Source: Caldalkalibacillus salinus (lineage in GTDB: Bacteria > Bacillota > Bacilli > Caldalkalibacillales > JCM-10596). From it: a stretch of DNA of 64,000 nucleotides. The stretch spans positions 62,001 through 126,000 of the forward strand of contig NZ_JAERVL010000015.1 in the NCBI RefSeq assembly GCF_016745835.1. The letters are read 5' to 3'. How positions within the stretch are numbered: position 1 is the first letter of the stretch; each line of letters begins with the position of its first letter. The position numbers were made by a program, and so were the translations under genes. The notes under the pieces were generated by a model. It worked only from the letters and a program-made list of their open reading frames with translations. It ran no database searches and was not told the DNA's origin. Positions 1 to 10,680 of this stretch are shown piece after piece.

Positions 1-354
1 ATTTCTGAAGGTGAGGTGAGCCTCAGTAGACAGCATGCGTCTCGCTTCATCAGGGTCTTCTATCCCGGCGAGCTTGACACGAATACGGTCATCTCCTTCA
101 ATGGAAAACTCCGGTTCATTAACCCCGATCGCACTGACCCTTCGTTCCAAAGTGGCTTGGGTATGCACTAACGTTTGATTCGTAATGGTCTGGTCTTCAC
201 GCAGGGGTTCCACTTCATATAGAATTTCAAATCCCCCTTGTAAATCTAGCCCTAGTGTTATGTCATCAGCCACATCCATAACAGTCGTAGAGATAAACCC
301 AAACGATAGAGCTACTATTAATATAAATGCAATAATTCTGCCCCATCTCGTCAT
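1..354 (-). CDS. secD: Protein translocase subunit SecD or SecDF, N-terminal part
   Basis: This is the first 118 codons of a leftward gene cut by the window edge. Translation from the ATG at 354 gives an N-terminal membrane segment (MTRWGRIIAFILIV...), then the family's DxxGG motif (LGLDLQGGFEILYEV) and the start of the first periplasmic domain (ERRVSAIGVNEPEF). SecD/SecDF is the membrane partner of SecYEG that pulls preproteins outward using the ion gradient. The ATG is preceded by AAGGAGGA. Whether SecF is fused, as in B. subtilis, lies outside the window. The neighbours comN and spoVB match the B. subtilis order. Confidence 0.93.
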   Translation of the reverse strand, partial: MTRWGRIIAFILIVALSFGFISTTVMDVADDITLGLDLQGGFEILYEVEPLREDQTITNQTLVHTQATLERRVSAIGVNEPEFSIEGDDRIRVKLAGIEDPDEARRMLSTEAHLTFRN

Positions 355-502
355 GTATCCTAGTCCTCCTTTTAATGCACATAGGCTCTTTAACCTTCAT
401 CGTTATGGTTCCATATAGGTATCCAATCATGAGTGCTTATATCTTTTCATACAAATGATTCGCCATCATATGTAAGGTTGTCCATTTTGTGCAATACCTC
501 TA

Positions 503-769
503 TTATAAAAGTTTGCTTTTTCCAATGTCAATTTCCCCTTTATACGCCTGTGTTGTAAGCCAGTTCATCAGTATAGCAGGTTTAAGGGTATAAATATCAT
601 TGACAATTTGGTGAAACATAGGCCATTCTCGTTTGTATTTAGATGTGACACAAGCCCAAATGTCGTCTGTCGTGACTGCATCGTACCCAAGCAGGTGAAG
701 TTCTTCTGCTTTGCCTCTTAACACAGTATCCACTCTTTCACGCAAAATGTTCCACTGTTGAGCATTCAT
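503..769 (-). CDS. comN: Post-transcriptional regulator ComN (YrzD)
   Basis: This 88-residue soluble protein starts MNAQQWNILRERVDTVL and carries a LHLLGYDAVTTDDIW segment typical of the ComN/YrzD family. In B. subtilis ComN controls comE mRNA after transcription and localises with division proteins; that role is known for the family and is not visible here. The gene sits between secDF and spoVB, as in B. subtilis, which is the strongest support for the name. The start has a GGGAG sequence about 11 bases upstream. Confidence 0.75.
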   Translation of the reverse strand: MNAQQWNILRERVDTVLRGKAEELHLLGYDAVTTDDIWACVTSKYKREWPMFHQIVNDIYTLKPAILMNWLTTQAYKGEIDIGKSKLL

Positions 770-798
770 GCTTCATCACTCTCCCAATTTCCCTATGA

Positions 799-1296
799 TT
801 AACCGAATATGGAAAAACCGCCACCTACAACCACGCCCGCAATGATCACACCGATAAAAATAGCGGAAAACGCATAAACAAAACGGATTTTAAATAAACT
901 CGCTGCGATACAAGCGGTCCATGCACCTGTCGTAGGTAGTGGGACAGCTGTAAATAAGATTAATCCTATGGCACCAAAACGTTCTATGTTTTGACTCTTC
1001 TTCATTGTCCGATGATACATCCAATCATAGAGTTTGGCATACCAACCAAAACGCAGAAGCTTCTCACTTAAAGGGCGAAATAACAACAACAACGGCACAA
1101 CGGGTAACATGTTTCCTACCACCCCGTACACATACGCTTCCCAGAAAGACATGTGATAAACGCCCATGGCAATGGGGATCGCCCCCCTTAGTTCTAGTAT
1201 TGGAAAACAACTTATAATCATCACAATCAACTCAGGGGGTAACGTATCTAAAGCTGTAAGTAACATCTCTGTTAAGGTATCTTTCATGTCATGCAT
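799..1296 (-). CDS. Small multidrug export-type membrane protein (COG2426)
   Basis: A 165-residue integral membrane protein. I place the start at 1296 (MHDMKDTLTEML) because AAGGAGGAGG lies 7 bases upstream; the reading frame extends 30 codons further but that part is unlike the family. The motif ISCFPILELRGAIPIAMGVY near residues 25-45 and the later FTAVPLPTTGAWTA segment are hallmarks of the putative small multidrug export family, whose substrates are poorly known. It is divergently oriented to spoVB. It is not part of the B. subtilis gene order here, so it is an insertion relative to that genome. Confidence 0.75.
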   Translation of the reverse strand: MHDMKDTLTEMLLTALDTLPPELIVMIISCFPILELRGAIPIAMGVYHMSFWEAYVYGVVGNMLPVVPLLLLFRPLSEKLLRFGWYAKLYDWMYHRTMKKSQNIERFGAIGLILFTAVPLPTTGAWTACIAASLFKIRFVYAFSAIFIGVIIAGVVVGGGFSIFG

Positions 1297-1433
1297 TCCT
1301 CGGCCTCCTCCTTTTCTATCTTCAAGTTGTCCAATTTCTTGGTCATGCTTTCCCTCAGTACCTGCATATAGATGTATTACAGACAAGTCAGTCTAGAGAC
1401 GAGATGCAAGGATAGAAAGAAGGGAAGCCAAAC

Positions 1434-3017
1434 ATGAGCAAGCAAACATTTATTCAAGGCGCTTTTATTCTCATTATAGCAGGACTAATCACAAAAATTC
1501 TTGGTTTTGTAAACAAAATCGTGATGGCAAGAATTCTTGGTCCTGAAGGAATCGGTCTGTATATGATGGCCGTTCCCATCCTTATCCTCGTGATTACCCT
1601 CACGAGATTAGGCCTGCCAGTGGCTATCTCCAAATTAGTCGCAGAAGCTGACGCCACAGGAGATAAAAAAAGAATTAAGCGTATACTCGTTGTTTCTCTG
1701 GCTGTTACGGGCACGCTCAGTATTTTGTTTACGATCATGACCCTTCTGGGGGCTAAGGTATTGTCTTCCATTTTCTTAACGGACCCGCGTGCTTATTATC
1801 CTTTAGTGGCCATTACGCCGATTGTACCGATTGTTGCTGTTTCTTCCGTTATCAAAGGGTATTTCCAGGGAAAACAGAATATGAAGCCCTCTGCCTATTC
1901 ACAAGTGATTGAACAGATTGTGCGAATATCACTCGTAGCCTTTTTAGCGAACCTGTTGTTACCGTATGGATTGGAGTACGCTGCAGCAGGGGCGATGATC
2001 AGCGTCGTGATCGGAGAAGGGGCCGCCTTACTCTATCTCTTCACGACTTTTAAATTTCGCAATAGTAAAGGTTTTCGTGTACGACGCGGTTTTTTTGCCC
2101 AATTACAGAAAGGAAGACAAACGCTTCGTGAATTATTAAGAATTGGACTCCCGACAACTGGCAGTGGTCTGATTGGCTCTCTGTCTTGGACTTTTGAAGC
2201 GATTATCGTCGCACAAAGTCTCGCCTTAGCCGGGGTGGCGACGTCAGTGGCCACAGCGCAATATGGTCTTTTGTCCGGTTATGCCATCCCCTTGGTCATG
2301 TTACCGATGTTTATAACTTATTCGTTGTCCGTCTCTCTAGTTCCTGCCATTAGTGAGGCGGCCGCTCAACATAATGAGGCGATGATACACCGTAGAATTT
2401 ATCAAGCGATTCGCATTGCTTTAATCTTTGGGGCACCGAGCACGGTGATCATGTTCGTTTTTGCAGAGCCACTCACCACCGTGGTCTATGATGCACCCGA
2501 CGCAGGTAAGTTTCTAAAGATACTGGCCCCTTTCTTTCTATTGCTTTATTTCCAAGGCCCGCTTCAGGCTGTTCTACAAGGGCTTGATAAGGCCAACATC
2601 GCCATGGTCAACAGTTTAATTGGCGCCATCGTTAAAACCGTTTCTATTTTTTTTCTCGCTTCTCAACCTCAATTTGGTATTTATGGGGCCGCGATGGCTA
2701 TTAACATAGGCGTTTGTTTGGTGACGTTGCTACACTTTTTCTCTATTGTGAAACTCGTGGGGTTTTCTTTTCATCTCTGGGATTTTGTCAAGGTAGGGGC
2801 GGCCATGTTTGGCATGGCTTACGCGGGAATCTATACGATGCAGCGACTCGTGGGCGTATATGGGCTTGAGCTCTTATGGGCCTTGCTGCTCACAGTTTCA
2901 CTCAGCTTGCTTCTATACTTTATTTTACTTATTTTATTGAAGATGATCGGCAGACAAGACATCGCTCGTGTACCGGTCATTGGCCCGATCATAGGTCCAA
3001 TGTTCCCTAAACGCTAA
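1434..3017 (+). CDS. spoVB: Stage V sporulation protein B, MOP-superfamily flippase
   Basis: A 527-residue polytopic membrane protein beginning MSKQTFIQGAFILIIAGLI, the typical SpoVB start, with the following LGFVNKIVMARILGPEGIGLY segment. About 14 hydrophobic segments run to the end. SpoVB belongs to the MurJ/MOP flippase group and is needed for spore cortex synthesis in B. subtilis. It is one of the few rightward genes here. A GAAAGAAGGG ribosome site precedes the ATG, and a bidirectional terminator follows the stop. Length and position between comN and yrbG/yrzE match the B. subtilis locus. Confidence 0.92.
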   Translation: MSKQTFIQGAFILIIAGLITKILGFVNKIVMARILGPEGIGLYMMAVPILILVITLTRLGLPVAISKLVAEADATGDKKRIKRILVVSLAVTGTLSILFTIMTLLGAKVLSSIFLTDPRAYYPLVAITPIVPIVAVSSVIKGYFQGKQNMKPSAYSQVIEQIVRISLVAFLANLLLPYGLEYAAAGAMISVVIGEGAALLYLFTTFKFRNSKGFRVRRGFFAQLQKGRQTLRELLRIGLPTTGSGLIGSLSWTFEAIIVAQSLALAGVATSVATAQYGLLSGYAIPLVMLPMFITYSLSVSLVPAISEAAAQHNEAMIHRRIYQAIRIALIFGAPSTVIMFVFAEPLTTVVYDAPDAGKFLKILAPFFLLLYFQGPLQAVLQGLDKANIAMVNSLIGAIVKTVSIFFLASQPQFGIYGAAMAINIGVCLVTLLHFFSIVKLVGFSFHLWDFVKVGAAMFGMAYAGIYTMQRLVGVYGLELLWALLLTVSLSLLLYFILLILLKMIGRQDIARVPVIGPIIGPMFPKR

Positions 3018-3030
3018 AAAAGCAAGATAA

Positions 3031-3064
3031 AAGCGTAAATACTCACTGTCCAGTATTTACGCTT
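3031..3064. terminator. Bidirectional terminator between spoVB and yrbG
   Basis: A perfect 13-bp stem (3031-3043 with 3052-3064) and an 8-base loop lie between the converging genes. The right arm reaches the last base of the yrbG stop codon. Leftward transcripts run into a T-rich stretch (the complement of 3015-3030); the rightward tail is less T-rich. Confidence 0.8.
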
Positions 3065-3753
3065 CATTCCTTTCTATCATCAATATCGATGTACCAATGT
3101 CCTTTTTCATCCACACTACAAAAGGACACTTTTTTAATATTTGATGAGCCCGCTCTTTTTTTTATTTCTGATTTAAGCCAAAACAGACTTTTATTCAATT
3201 TTTTCAAGCTTTGTTCTTGTACGACACCATCTTTGACTAAGATCTCTGGGAGACTATAAGCTGAGCCTCGCATGTCGAGATCCTTTTTTGTTACCGTTTG
3301 CTCTTCTTCTATGGGTAATACCGTTAAGCGTCCTGTAGGTTCAAGGATGGCATACTCTACTTGACTCGGGGAGTGAATATTTTTCTCACGTAATTGTATT
3401 AACAAATCATCAAGACTGTAGCGTTGTTTGCGTAATTCATCCTCTTTTATTTTACCATTCCGTATCAAAATGGACGGTTTTCCATCCACAACATCCCTGA
3501 TCTTCTGGGATTTAAGGGATAGATAAGCGAGCGAAACCTGGATCAGCATGAGTATGAGAATGGGCGCGATACTATATATCATCGGCACTTCAACATCTTC
3601 TAAAGAGATGACAGCAAGTTCAGCAATCATAATCGATACGACAAGGTCAAATACAGATAACTTGCCGATCTCTCTTTTGCCCATCACACGCAAGACAACA
3701 AGTATGAACAGATATAAGATAAACGTACGGAGAATAATGATCCAGAGCTCCAT
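3064..3753 (-). CDS. yrbG: DUF421/YetF-family membrane protein (YrbG)
   Basis: A 229-residue protein with three N-terminal membrane segments and a cytosolic part. The family signature VMGKREIGKLSVFDLVVSI is at residues 23-41, and the paired cytosolic motifs (KPSILIRNGKI and later PEILVKDGVV) are characteristic of YetF/DUF421 proteins. The function is poorly known; some paralogues are linked to spore germination or membrane stress. The location between spoVB and yajC matches B. subtilis yrbG. It converges on spoVB with a shared terminator. Confidence 0.85.
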   Translation of the reverse strand: MELWIIILRTFILYLFILVVLRVMGKREIGKLSVFDLVVSIMIAELAVISLEDVEVPMIYSIAPILILMLIQVSLAYLSLKSQKIRDVVDGKPSILIRNGKIKEDELRKQRYSLDDLLIQLREKNIHSPSQVEYAILEPTGRLTVLPIEEEQTVTKKDLDMRGSAYSLPEILVKDGVVQEQSLKKLNKSLFWLKSEIKKRAGSSNIKKVSFCSVDEKGHWYIDIDDRKE

Positions 3754-3916
3754 TTTTCTCCCTCCTATTCCTGCTTCTTATTGTCACCCACTGTCGTTAT
3801 AAACATTCCGGTTATCGCTATCCAAATCTTTGTTCCTTTTCCTTTTCCAAAAGAAGTATAAATGACGGTTGTCCTGAATATGTTTGTACAAACATCATTC
3901 GAGAGGAGAGAGTATT

Positions 3917-4297
3917 ATGGGGAGTCGTCGCAATTGGGTGGCTATGCTCTATGGTCTCACGGGTATCGTTGTCATCTTACTTGTGATCAGCCTGTTTTTA
4001 TCTTTGCTTCTTCACCTTAGCGCGGTAAAAGAATCCTCTGTTCAATGGGTTCTTTTACCCATGACCTTATTGTCCTTATTTATAGGGGGTGCGATCGCTG
4101 GGTTCCGTTCAGGACAAAAAGGGTGGTATGTAGGGGGGATGACTGGCGTTCTTTTTCTGCTTCTGATTTGGTTAATTTCTTACTTAGGGTTTAACACGGC
4201 ATTATCGGTGAAAAGTACAGTCATATACGTGTCTTATCTCCTTCTGACCATATTAGGTGGTATGATCGGCGTCAATATAAGCCCTCATCGAGACTGA
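3917..4297 (+). CDS. yrzE: TIGR04086-family membrane protein (YrzE)
   Basis: A 126-residue protein with four hydrophobic segments and a GGAIAGFRSGQKGWYVGGMTG motif at about residues 60-80, typical of the YrzE family. The start is chosen at 3917 because GAGAGGAGAG lies just upstream; an in-frame TTG 11 codons earlier lacks such a site. Its function is unknown. B. subtilis yrzE also sits between spoVB and yrbG/yajC, although orientation differs slightly here. Confidence 0.78.
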   Translation: MGSRRNWVAMLYGLTGIVVILLVISLFLSLLLHLSAVKESSVQWVLLPMTLLSLFIGGAIAGFRSGQKGWYVGGMTGVLFLLLIWLISYLGFNTALSVKSTVIYVSYLLLTILGGMIGVNISPHRD

Positions 4298-4310
4298 GAC
4301 AAAAAGAAAA

Positions 4311-4333
4311 AACCCTGCAACACTTGCAGGGTT
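4311..4333. terminator. Bidirectional terminator between yrzE and yajC
   Basis: A perfect 10-bp stem (AACCCTGCAA with TTGCAGGGTT) closes a 3-base loop. An A-rich stretch lies to its left, so leftward transcripts end in a T tract, and a shorter T-containing tail lies to the right. It separates converging yrzE and yajC. Confidence 0.85.
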
Positions 4334-4349
4334 CCCTTATGTATTCGGC

Positions 4350-4619
4350 TTAATCGTCCTTAACCACAGCGTTAACCGCTGTTCGTTCAAACGTTAAGCG
4401 CACGTTATCTGCCACTTTTAACGTGGCCTTGTCGTCTGTTAGGTCTACGATTGTTCCGTGTAAGCCACCGATCGTGATCACCTTGTCCCCTTTTTGCAGC
4501 GCATTAAGCATGTCATTTCGCTCTCTTTGACGCTTTTGCTGTGGACGAATCAGTAAAAAGTAAAACACAGCAAACATAAGCACGAGCGGTAGGATAAAGC
4601 CCATAATATCGCCTTCCAT
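4350..4619 (-). CDS. yajC: Preprotein translocase subunit YajC
   Basis: An 89-residue membrane protein with one N-terminal membrane helix and the family signature FYFLLIRPQQKRQRERN, followed by the small domain GDKVITIGGLHGTIVDL. YajC associates with SecDF. The first ATG is used because AAGGAGGT lies 8 bases upstream. It is the last gene of the leftward ruvC-ruvA-ruvB-spoIID-queA-tgt-yajC run and is followed by a terminator. Confidence 0.92.
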   Translation of the reverse strand: MEGDIMGFILPLVLMFAVFYFLLIRPQQKRQRERNDMLNALQKGDKVITIGGLHGTIVDLTDDKATLKVADNVRLTFERTAVNAVVKDD

Positions 4620-4646
4620 GTTTGTCTACCTCCTTTTCTTACTCGA

Positions 4647-5801
<1,155 letters not shown>

Positions 5802-5813
5802 CTATATCTTAAT

Positions 5814-6842
5814 CTATAAAATTAACATTGCATCTCCAAAGCTAAAAAATCGGTAGCGCTGTTCAATGGCTTCTCTATACGCCTTCATAATGTAGTCACG
5901 GCTGGCTAAAGCACTGACCAACATAAGCAAAGTCGACTTAGGCAAATGAAAATTCGTTAATAAGCCTGTGATAGCCTGAAATTCAAAACCTGGATAGATA
6001 AAGATATCAGTCCAACCACTCGTCTTAATAAAATGGCCGTTGCCTTGGCGAATCACCGTTTCAAGGGTACGAGCTGAAGTGGTACCGACAGCAATAATTC
6101 TTCTCCCCTCTGCCTTTGCCTGGTTCAGTTCGTCCGCCGCTTCTTGCTCAAGTTGGTAATACTCTGCATGCATTTTGTGATTCTCCACGTCTTCTACCGC
6201 TACGGGGCGAAAAGTACCTAACCCCACATGTAACGTGAGATAGGTCAGACGCACGCCTTTATCCTCTAATGTTTGGAGGAGTTCATCTGTAAAATGTAAA
6301 CCCGCTGTCGGGGCTGCAGCAGACCCTTGTTCAGAGGCATAAACAGTCTGATACCTCTCAGGGTCGTCTAGTTGTTCACGAATATAGGGAGGCAAAGGCA
6401 TTTGTCCTAAACGTTCAAGATGTTCTTCAAAAACGCCCTCAAACTCAAAGCGCAGCTTCCTGCCCCCTTCTTCAAGTTCCTCTACACACACTGCTTTTAA
6501 TGCACCATCGCCGAAGGAAACCACAGTCCCTATTTTGACTCGTTTAGCCGGTTTAACTAACCCTTCCCAAACATGTCCTTCTGCTCGTTTTAATAAAAGC
6601 ACTTCTATGTTCGCGCCTGTCTCTTCCTTTGTGCCGATTAACCTAGCAGGAAGAACCCTCGTGTTATTTAACACGAGGGTGTCACCGGCCTGTAACAGAT
6701 CAACAATATTTCTAAACACGAGATGTTTTATATTGCCACTATCACGATGCAGGTGTAACAGCTTTGATTGCGTACGATCTTCTAAAGGCGTTTGTGCGAT
6801 AAGTTCTTCCGGTAAATCAAAATCAAATGCGTCTACTTTCAT
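5814..6842 (-). CDS. queA: S-adenosylmethionine:tRNA ribosyltransferase-isomerase
   Basis: A 342-residue protein that converts preQ1 on tRNA to epoxyqueuosine using the ribosyl group of SAM. Family motifs include the start [19 protein letters not shown], the [10 protein letters not shown] segment, [10 protein letters not shown] and GLGTFRPV, with [16 protein letters not shown] near the C-terminus. Length matches the family. It is coupled with tgt downstream. Confidence 0.97.
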   Translation of the reverse strand: MKVDAFDFDLPEELIAQTPLEDRTQSKLLHLHRDSGNIKHLVFRNIVDLLQAGDTLVLNNTRVLPARLIGTKEETGANIEVLLLKRAEGHVWEGLVKPAKRVKIGTVVSFGDGALKAVCVEELEEGGRKLRFEFEGVFEEHLERLGQMPLPPYIREQLDDPERYQTVYASEQGSAAAPTAGLHFTDELLQTLEDKGVRLTYLTLHVGLGTFRPVAVEDVENHKMHAEYYQLEQEAADELNQAKAEGRRIIAVGTTSARTLETVIRQGNGHFIKTSGWTDIFIYPGFEFQAITGLLTNFHLPKSTLLMLVSALASRDYIMKAYREAIEQRYRFFSFGDAMLIL

Positions 6843-6876
6843 CTTTCAATCCCCAATTCTAAACGATAATCTTATT

Positions 6877-8991
6877 TTAATACTTTGTTTCTAATTTTAC
6901 ATTGTTATGAAAATAGTGTTTCAACATCTGCTCATAATCATACCCATTGTTTGCCATACGATACATGCCCCATTGGGAGGCACCTAACCCATGGCCAAAT
7001 CCATGACCATGCAATCTGAATAAAGGCTTTTTAGAGAGTATACGTGTGTCTAATTCCTGATTGACAGCAACGAATTGCGTTTGATTGACATTCACTTCTA
7101 CCGTCTTATCAGGCTCGCCCTGTAAGGCGTATAGTGTTGTACTTTGGGTAGAATCTCTTGGATAATCCACTTGCTGACCATCCGCCCCTAAAACTGTGAA
7201 TTCTCCCATCGCCTCCACTTCGAATTTGGTGGAGCGAAGGTTTCCTGTACCATCTTTAAAGACAGAACGATGGGCATCTGGTGTTGAAGTCTGAATGGCT
7301 TGTCCATTGGCCTCCATAGATAACACCCGTCCTGACGGTCCTCTTTCAGTCACCTCTAGTTGATAAACAGGGCTACGCACAGATGATGACTGAATGTCTC
7401 TCTCGTTTATCCAACGCTGTAATTGTTCTCCAGTGTATGGTCCCGCTATCCAAGAGTAAGCATTATCTTGTCTCACTTCATCGAGTATCAGTACACGTGC
7501 CCCTTGGGAAAGGGTACCGATCCGATTGTGACGAGTTGACGGACCTGCACGGAAGTTTAACGACGATGTATTAACGGTCCCGAATGTAAATGTTAAATCT
7601 GTGTCCGATGGTCCTTGTGTCCCTTTATCAATGTATTCACTGGATACATAGCCTATTTGCCCCTGGCCATCTTGTATACGATACCAGCGTACTTGTACTG
7701 TTTCTGGATAAGCATCATCACTTTCAACACGATTATGGTGTTCAAGGTCCTGTCGCCACACTTCTGACCCGTTTGCTGTCATGCCACCAGCGTTGGAATG
7801 ATAAAAAGTAGCAAAGATATGACCACCGAACGTAAGAAATTGGCCACTGGTTTGATCGACAGCCTGTCGTACGTCCTGTGCCTCCCGTCCATATCCATGG
7901 TAAGCTTGTTCAAAGACGGAATCGGATAAATGGGCCACCCCATATTTATTTTCTTGTATCTGATTATAAGCATAGTTTCGAGACATCACAGCTTGAGCTT
8001 TTAACGCTTCTATCGGCCAACCTGTGGACATTTCTGTACCAACGACACTATATAAATAAGATTCCAAAGGTAAAACATTAACCACTGTAAAATGACCATT
8101 ATGTTGCGTTAGTTCCATTTTGCCCCTATACTGACGCTGATCTTTCTCTTCCACTGTTATCAGTGGAACACTTGATGTTTCGGACGACAAAACTTCTAAA
8201 GTACTTCGTGTATCCACAGATATGTAAGGGACATTTGCGCTATCCGTTATGACACGCCCGTAATGCAATATATAGTCGGTAGCCTTTGCCGGTTGAAATG
8301 TCATATCAGAATAGCTTTGTTGTAACGTGCTCTGCAAGGCTTGTCTTTCTTGTTCGTTCGCAGCATCTCCCATCCATACCTCATAACTGATTTGATCACC
8401 AGCGTTCACTTGAGCTAAGTAAGCTGGAATGTCACTATCACCTTGTTGCATTCGTTGTAACCTTTGTTGAGCAGATTTCAAGGAGGTGAATTGCCCCGCC
8501 TGTACCCGATATGGGCCGGCGACCTGCGGGTTATAAGACATCTGCTGAGACACTTGTCTCTGCAACTGACTGATGGCTGCATGATCCGTAGCAGAGCCTA
8601 ATACCACTCGATAATAATCCGTTCCCTGCATTTGTATTTGAACGAGGTCAGCGTTGTAACCACTTTGACTTAAGGCATTGTTGACCTGACGTGCTTGAGA
8701 CGCATCGGTTGTTTCAGCCACCAGTAAATAAAAATCATCCAAACGAAAACGACTTTCAGACACGTGACCAATATTATCAAAACGCCCATTCCCATTTTGA
8801 TAAGTGAGTGCCTCATCGCTACTTAAAGTCACTGATTGGACCGTTTCACGATAGCCACTTCCTGTATCTACGAATAGCGCAACTCGTATTTCGTTCGTTA
8901 CAGCCTGCACATGATCAAAAGACGCTCCCCCTAACCAAGTACTTAATACAAAGACAAATATTAAGACGGCTTTCAAACCCCATTTCAACAT
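6877..8991 (-). CDS. SpoIID/LytB-domain protein with SPOR-like repeats and an SH3 insert
   Basis: A 704-residue secreted protein. The start at 8991 (MLKWGLKAVLIFVFVL) follows GCAGGAGGGG and gives a clean signal peptide; an upstream in-frame extension overlaps ruvB and is rejected. Residues of about 80-230 hold three SPOR-like segments (FYLLVAET, YRVVLGSA, GPYRVQAGQF). A SpoIID domain follows with the active-site region PLESYLYSVVGTEM and HSNAGGMTANGSEVW. An SH3-like segment (LNFRAGPSTRHNRIGTLSQG) interrupts it, and the C-terminal SpoIID end GHGFGHGLGASQWGMY returns. SpoIID proteins are lytic transglycosylases acting on peptidoglycan, and the domain suggests a role in engulfment or cortex remodelling. 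It is not the canonical spoIID, which is about half this size. Confidence 0.85.
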   Translation of the reverse strand: MLKWGLKAVLIFVFVLSTWLGGASFDHVQAVTNEIRVALFVDTGSGYRETVQSVTLSSDEALTYQNGNGRFDNIGHVSESRFRLDDFYLLVAETTDASQARQVNNALSQSGYNADLVQIQMQGTDYYRVVLGSATDHAAISQLQRQVSQQMSYNPQVAGPYRVQAGQFTSLKSAQQRLQRMQQGDSDIPAYLAQVNAGDQISYEVWMGDAANEQERQALQSTLQQSYSDMTFQPAKATDYILHYGRVITDSANVPYISVDTRSTLEVLSSETSSVPLITVEEKDQRQYRGKMELTQHNGHFTVVNVLPLESYLYSVVGTEMSTGWPIEALKAQAVMSRNYAYNQIQENKYGVAHLSDSVFEQAYHGYGREAQDVRQAVDQTSGQFLTFGGHIFATFYHSNAGGMTANGSEVWRQDLEHHNRVESDDAYPETVQVRWYRIQDGQGQIGYVSSEYIDKGTQGPSDTDLTFTFGTVNTSSLNFRAGPSTRHNRIGTLSQGARVLILDEVRQDNAYSWIAGPYTGEQLQRWINERDIQSSSVRSPVYQLEVTERGPSGRVLSMEANGQAIQTSTPDAHRSVFKDGTGNLRSTKFEVEAMGEFTVLGADGQQVDYPRDSTQSTTLYALQGEPDKTVEVNVNQTQFVAVNQELDTRILSKKPLFRLHGHGFGHGLGASQWGMYRMANNGYDYEQMLKHYFHNNVKLETKY

Positions 8992-9007
8992 ACCTTTCCC
9001 CTCCTGC

Positions 9008-10006
9008 TTATTCTGGGTAATCAAGTCCAAAATGCTGATAGGCGAGTGGTGTGGCCATCCGCCCCCGGTTCGTCCGTTGTATGAATCCAATTTGCATCAG
9101 GTATGGTTCGTATACATCCTCAACCGTATCTGATTCTTCCCCAATCATAGCGGATATCGTATCAACGCCCACTGGGCCACCTCTAAAATGATCAATAATA
9201 GCCTGTAGCAGCTTATGGTCGATATGGTCGAGTCCCTGACGATCTACTTGCAGCTTTTCAAGCGCTTCTTCGGCAATCTCTCTCGTAATCACGCCTTCAC
9301 CTGCCACTTGAGCAAAATCACGTACTCGTTTTAGGAGACGGTTAGCAATTCTTGGTGTTCCTCTAGAACGTAAAGCAATTTCGTTCGCTGCGTCCTCCTT
9401 GATATCTACTTGTAGAATATCAGCTGCACGAGAGATAATATAACCCAAGTCGTCCTTATTATAATATTCGAGTCTACACACAACACCAAAGCGATCACGC
9501 AAAGGTGCCGACAGTCTTCCAGCCCGTGTCGTTGCGCCTACCAATGTGAATTGCGGTAAGTCTAAGCGTACGGATCGTGCACTCGGCCCCTTGCCGATCA
9601 TGATGTCCAAACAATAATCCTCCATAGCAGGGTATAAAACTTCTTCTACACTCCGATTGAGTCGGTGGATCTCATCAATAAATAAGACGTCACCTTCCTG
9701 TAAATTGGTAAGTATGGCGGCTAGGTCACCCGCACGCTCAATAGCCGGACCTGACGTCGTCCGTAGATTAACTCCTAACTCATTTGCAATGATATTGGAG
9801 AGTGTGGTTTTCCCCAGTCCTGGAGGGCCATATAGTAAAACGTGATCCAGGGCCTCCTCCCTTAACTTAGCCGCTTCTATAAATACTTTAAGGTTGTCTT
9901 TGACTTTCTGTTGTCCTATGTATTCAGCCAAATAACGGGGACGTAAGCTAAGTTCAACCTCAGTATCAGCCTCCGTTAATTCTGAGGTAATGATACGGTC
10001 TTCCAT
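9008..10006 (-). CDS. ruvB: Holliday junction branch migration helicase RuvB
   Basis: A 332-residue AAA+ ATPase. Walker A is [11 protein letters not shown], Walker B is LFIDEIHRL, and sensor 1 is [11 protein letters not shown]; the C-terminal winged helix carries [15 protein letters not shown]. RuvB hexamers drive branch migration with RuvA. I prefer the second ATG (10006, MEDRIITSE) because AAAGGGG lies 7 bases upstream, and because the B. subtilis protein starts at the equivalent residue. It is part of the leftward ruvC-ruvA-ruvB unit. Confidence 0.96.
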   Translation of the reverse strand: MEDRIITSELTEADTEVELSLRPRYLAEYIGQQKVKDNLKVFIEAAKLREEALDHVLLYGPPGLGKTTLSNIIANELGVNLRTTSGPAIERAGDLAAILTNLQEGDVLFIDEIHRLNRSVEEVLYPAMEDYCLDIMIGKGPSARSVRLDLPQFTLVGATTRAGRLSAPLRDRFGVVCRLEYYNKDDLGYIISRAADILQVDIKEDAANEIALRSRGTPRIANRLLKRVRDFAQVAGEGVITREIAEEALEKLQVDRQGLDHIDHKLLQAIIDHFRGGPVGVDTISAMIGEESDTVEDVYEPYLMQIGFIQRTNRGRMATPLAYQHFGLDYPE

Positions 10007-10041
10007 TCTCATTCCCCTTTCTCTTTATCTCTTTATACGAA

Positions 10042-10680
10042 TCACTTCATGAGAAGTTGTAGTCCTTTCTTAATATACTGATCCGTTGTCCAGTCTTCAT
10101 CACCTTGCTTTTGAAGTTGAGAAGAGACTTGCTTCACTTCCTTGTCCGAGTAGCCCAACGCCTTTAAGGCTTCTAGCGCTTCACGCTGAACGTCTGAATA
10201 ATCGCTAGTAACGGTCACAGGAGCCTCATCCTCCAACAGTGTGGGACTAACCTCTTGTTCTGAAACAAAGTGGGGTAAGAGATCATCCAGTTTATCTTTC
10301 AGATCTAGAATAATCCGTTGCGCTGTTTTTTTACCTACGCCGGGAAACTTTGTCAAGATATTCACATGATCATTTTTAATAGCTTCGATTACACGCCAAA
10401 CTTGACCTGAAGCCACAATCGCTAAGGCTCCTTTTGGCCCGACACCTGACACCTGAAGCAGCCGCGTGAATAACGCTCGTTCTTCCCGAGTGGCAAAACC
10501 AAACAAGCTTAACTGATCCTCTCTGACGTACTGATATGTATATAGGATTAACTCTTGTCCTTCTTTGCCTTGGTATACGTACGGGTTTCCACAGTGTATA
10601 TGATACCCGACGCCATGCGTCTCAAGCACCACGTAATCCAAATCTAAATGAGCTAACGTTCCTCTAATATAATCAATCAT
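10042..10680 (-). CDS. ruvA: Holliday junction protein RuvA
   Basis: A 212-residue protein that tetramerises on Holliday junctions. It has the N-terminal OB fold (MIDYIRGTLAHLDLDYVVLE), two helix-hairpin-helix motifs (LLQVSGVGPKGALAI and LTKFPGVGKKTAQRII) and a C-terminal UBA-like domain that contacts RuvB (REALEALKALGYSDKEV). Its ATG overlaps the ruvC stop by one base (TAATG), which indicates translational coupling. Confidence 0.96.
   Translation of the reverse strand: MIDYIRGTLAHLDLDYVVLETHGVGYHIHCGNPYVYQGKEGQELILYTYQYVREDQLSLFGFATREERALFTRLLQVSGVGPKGALAIVASGQVWRVIEAIKNDHVNILTKFPGVGKKTAQRIILDLKDKLDDLLPHFVSEQEVSPTLLEDEAPVTVTSDYSDVQREALEALKALGYSDKEVKQVSSQLQKQGDEDWTTDQYIKKGLQLLMK

Noticed and set aside
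1454-1771. Leftward frame inside spoVB
   Set aside because: Fully within a well-supported gene; no ribosome site and no family.
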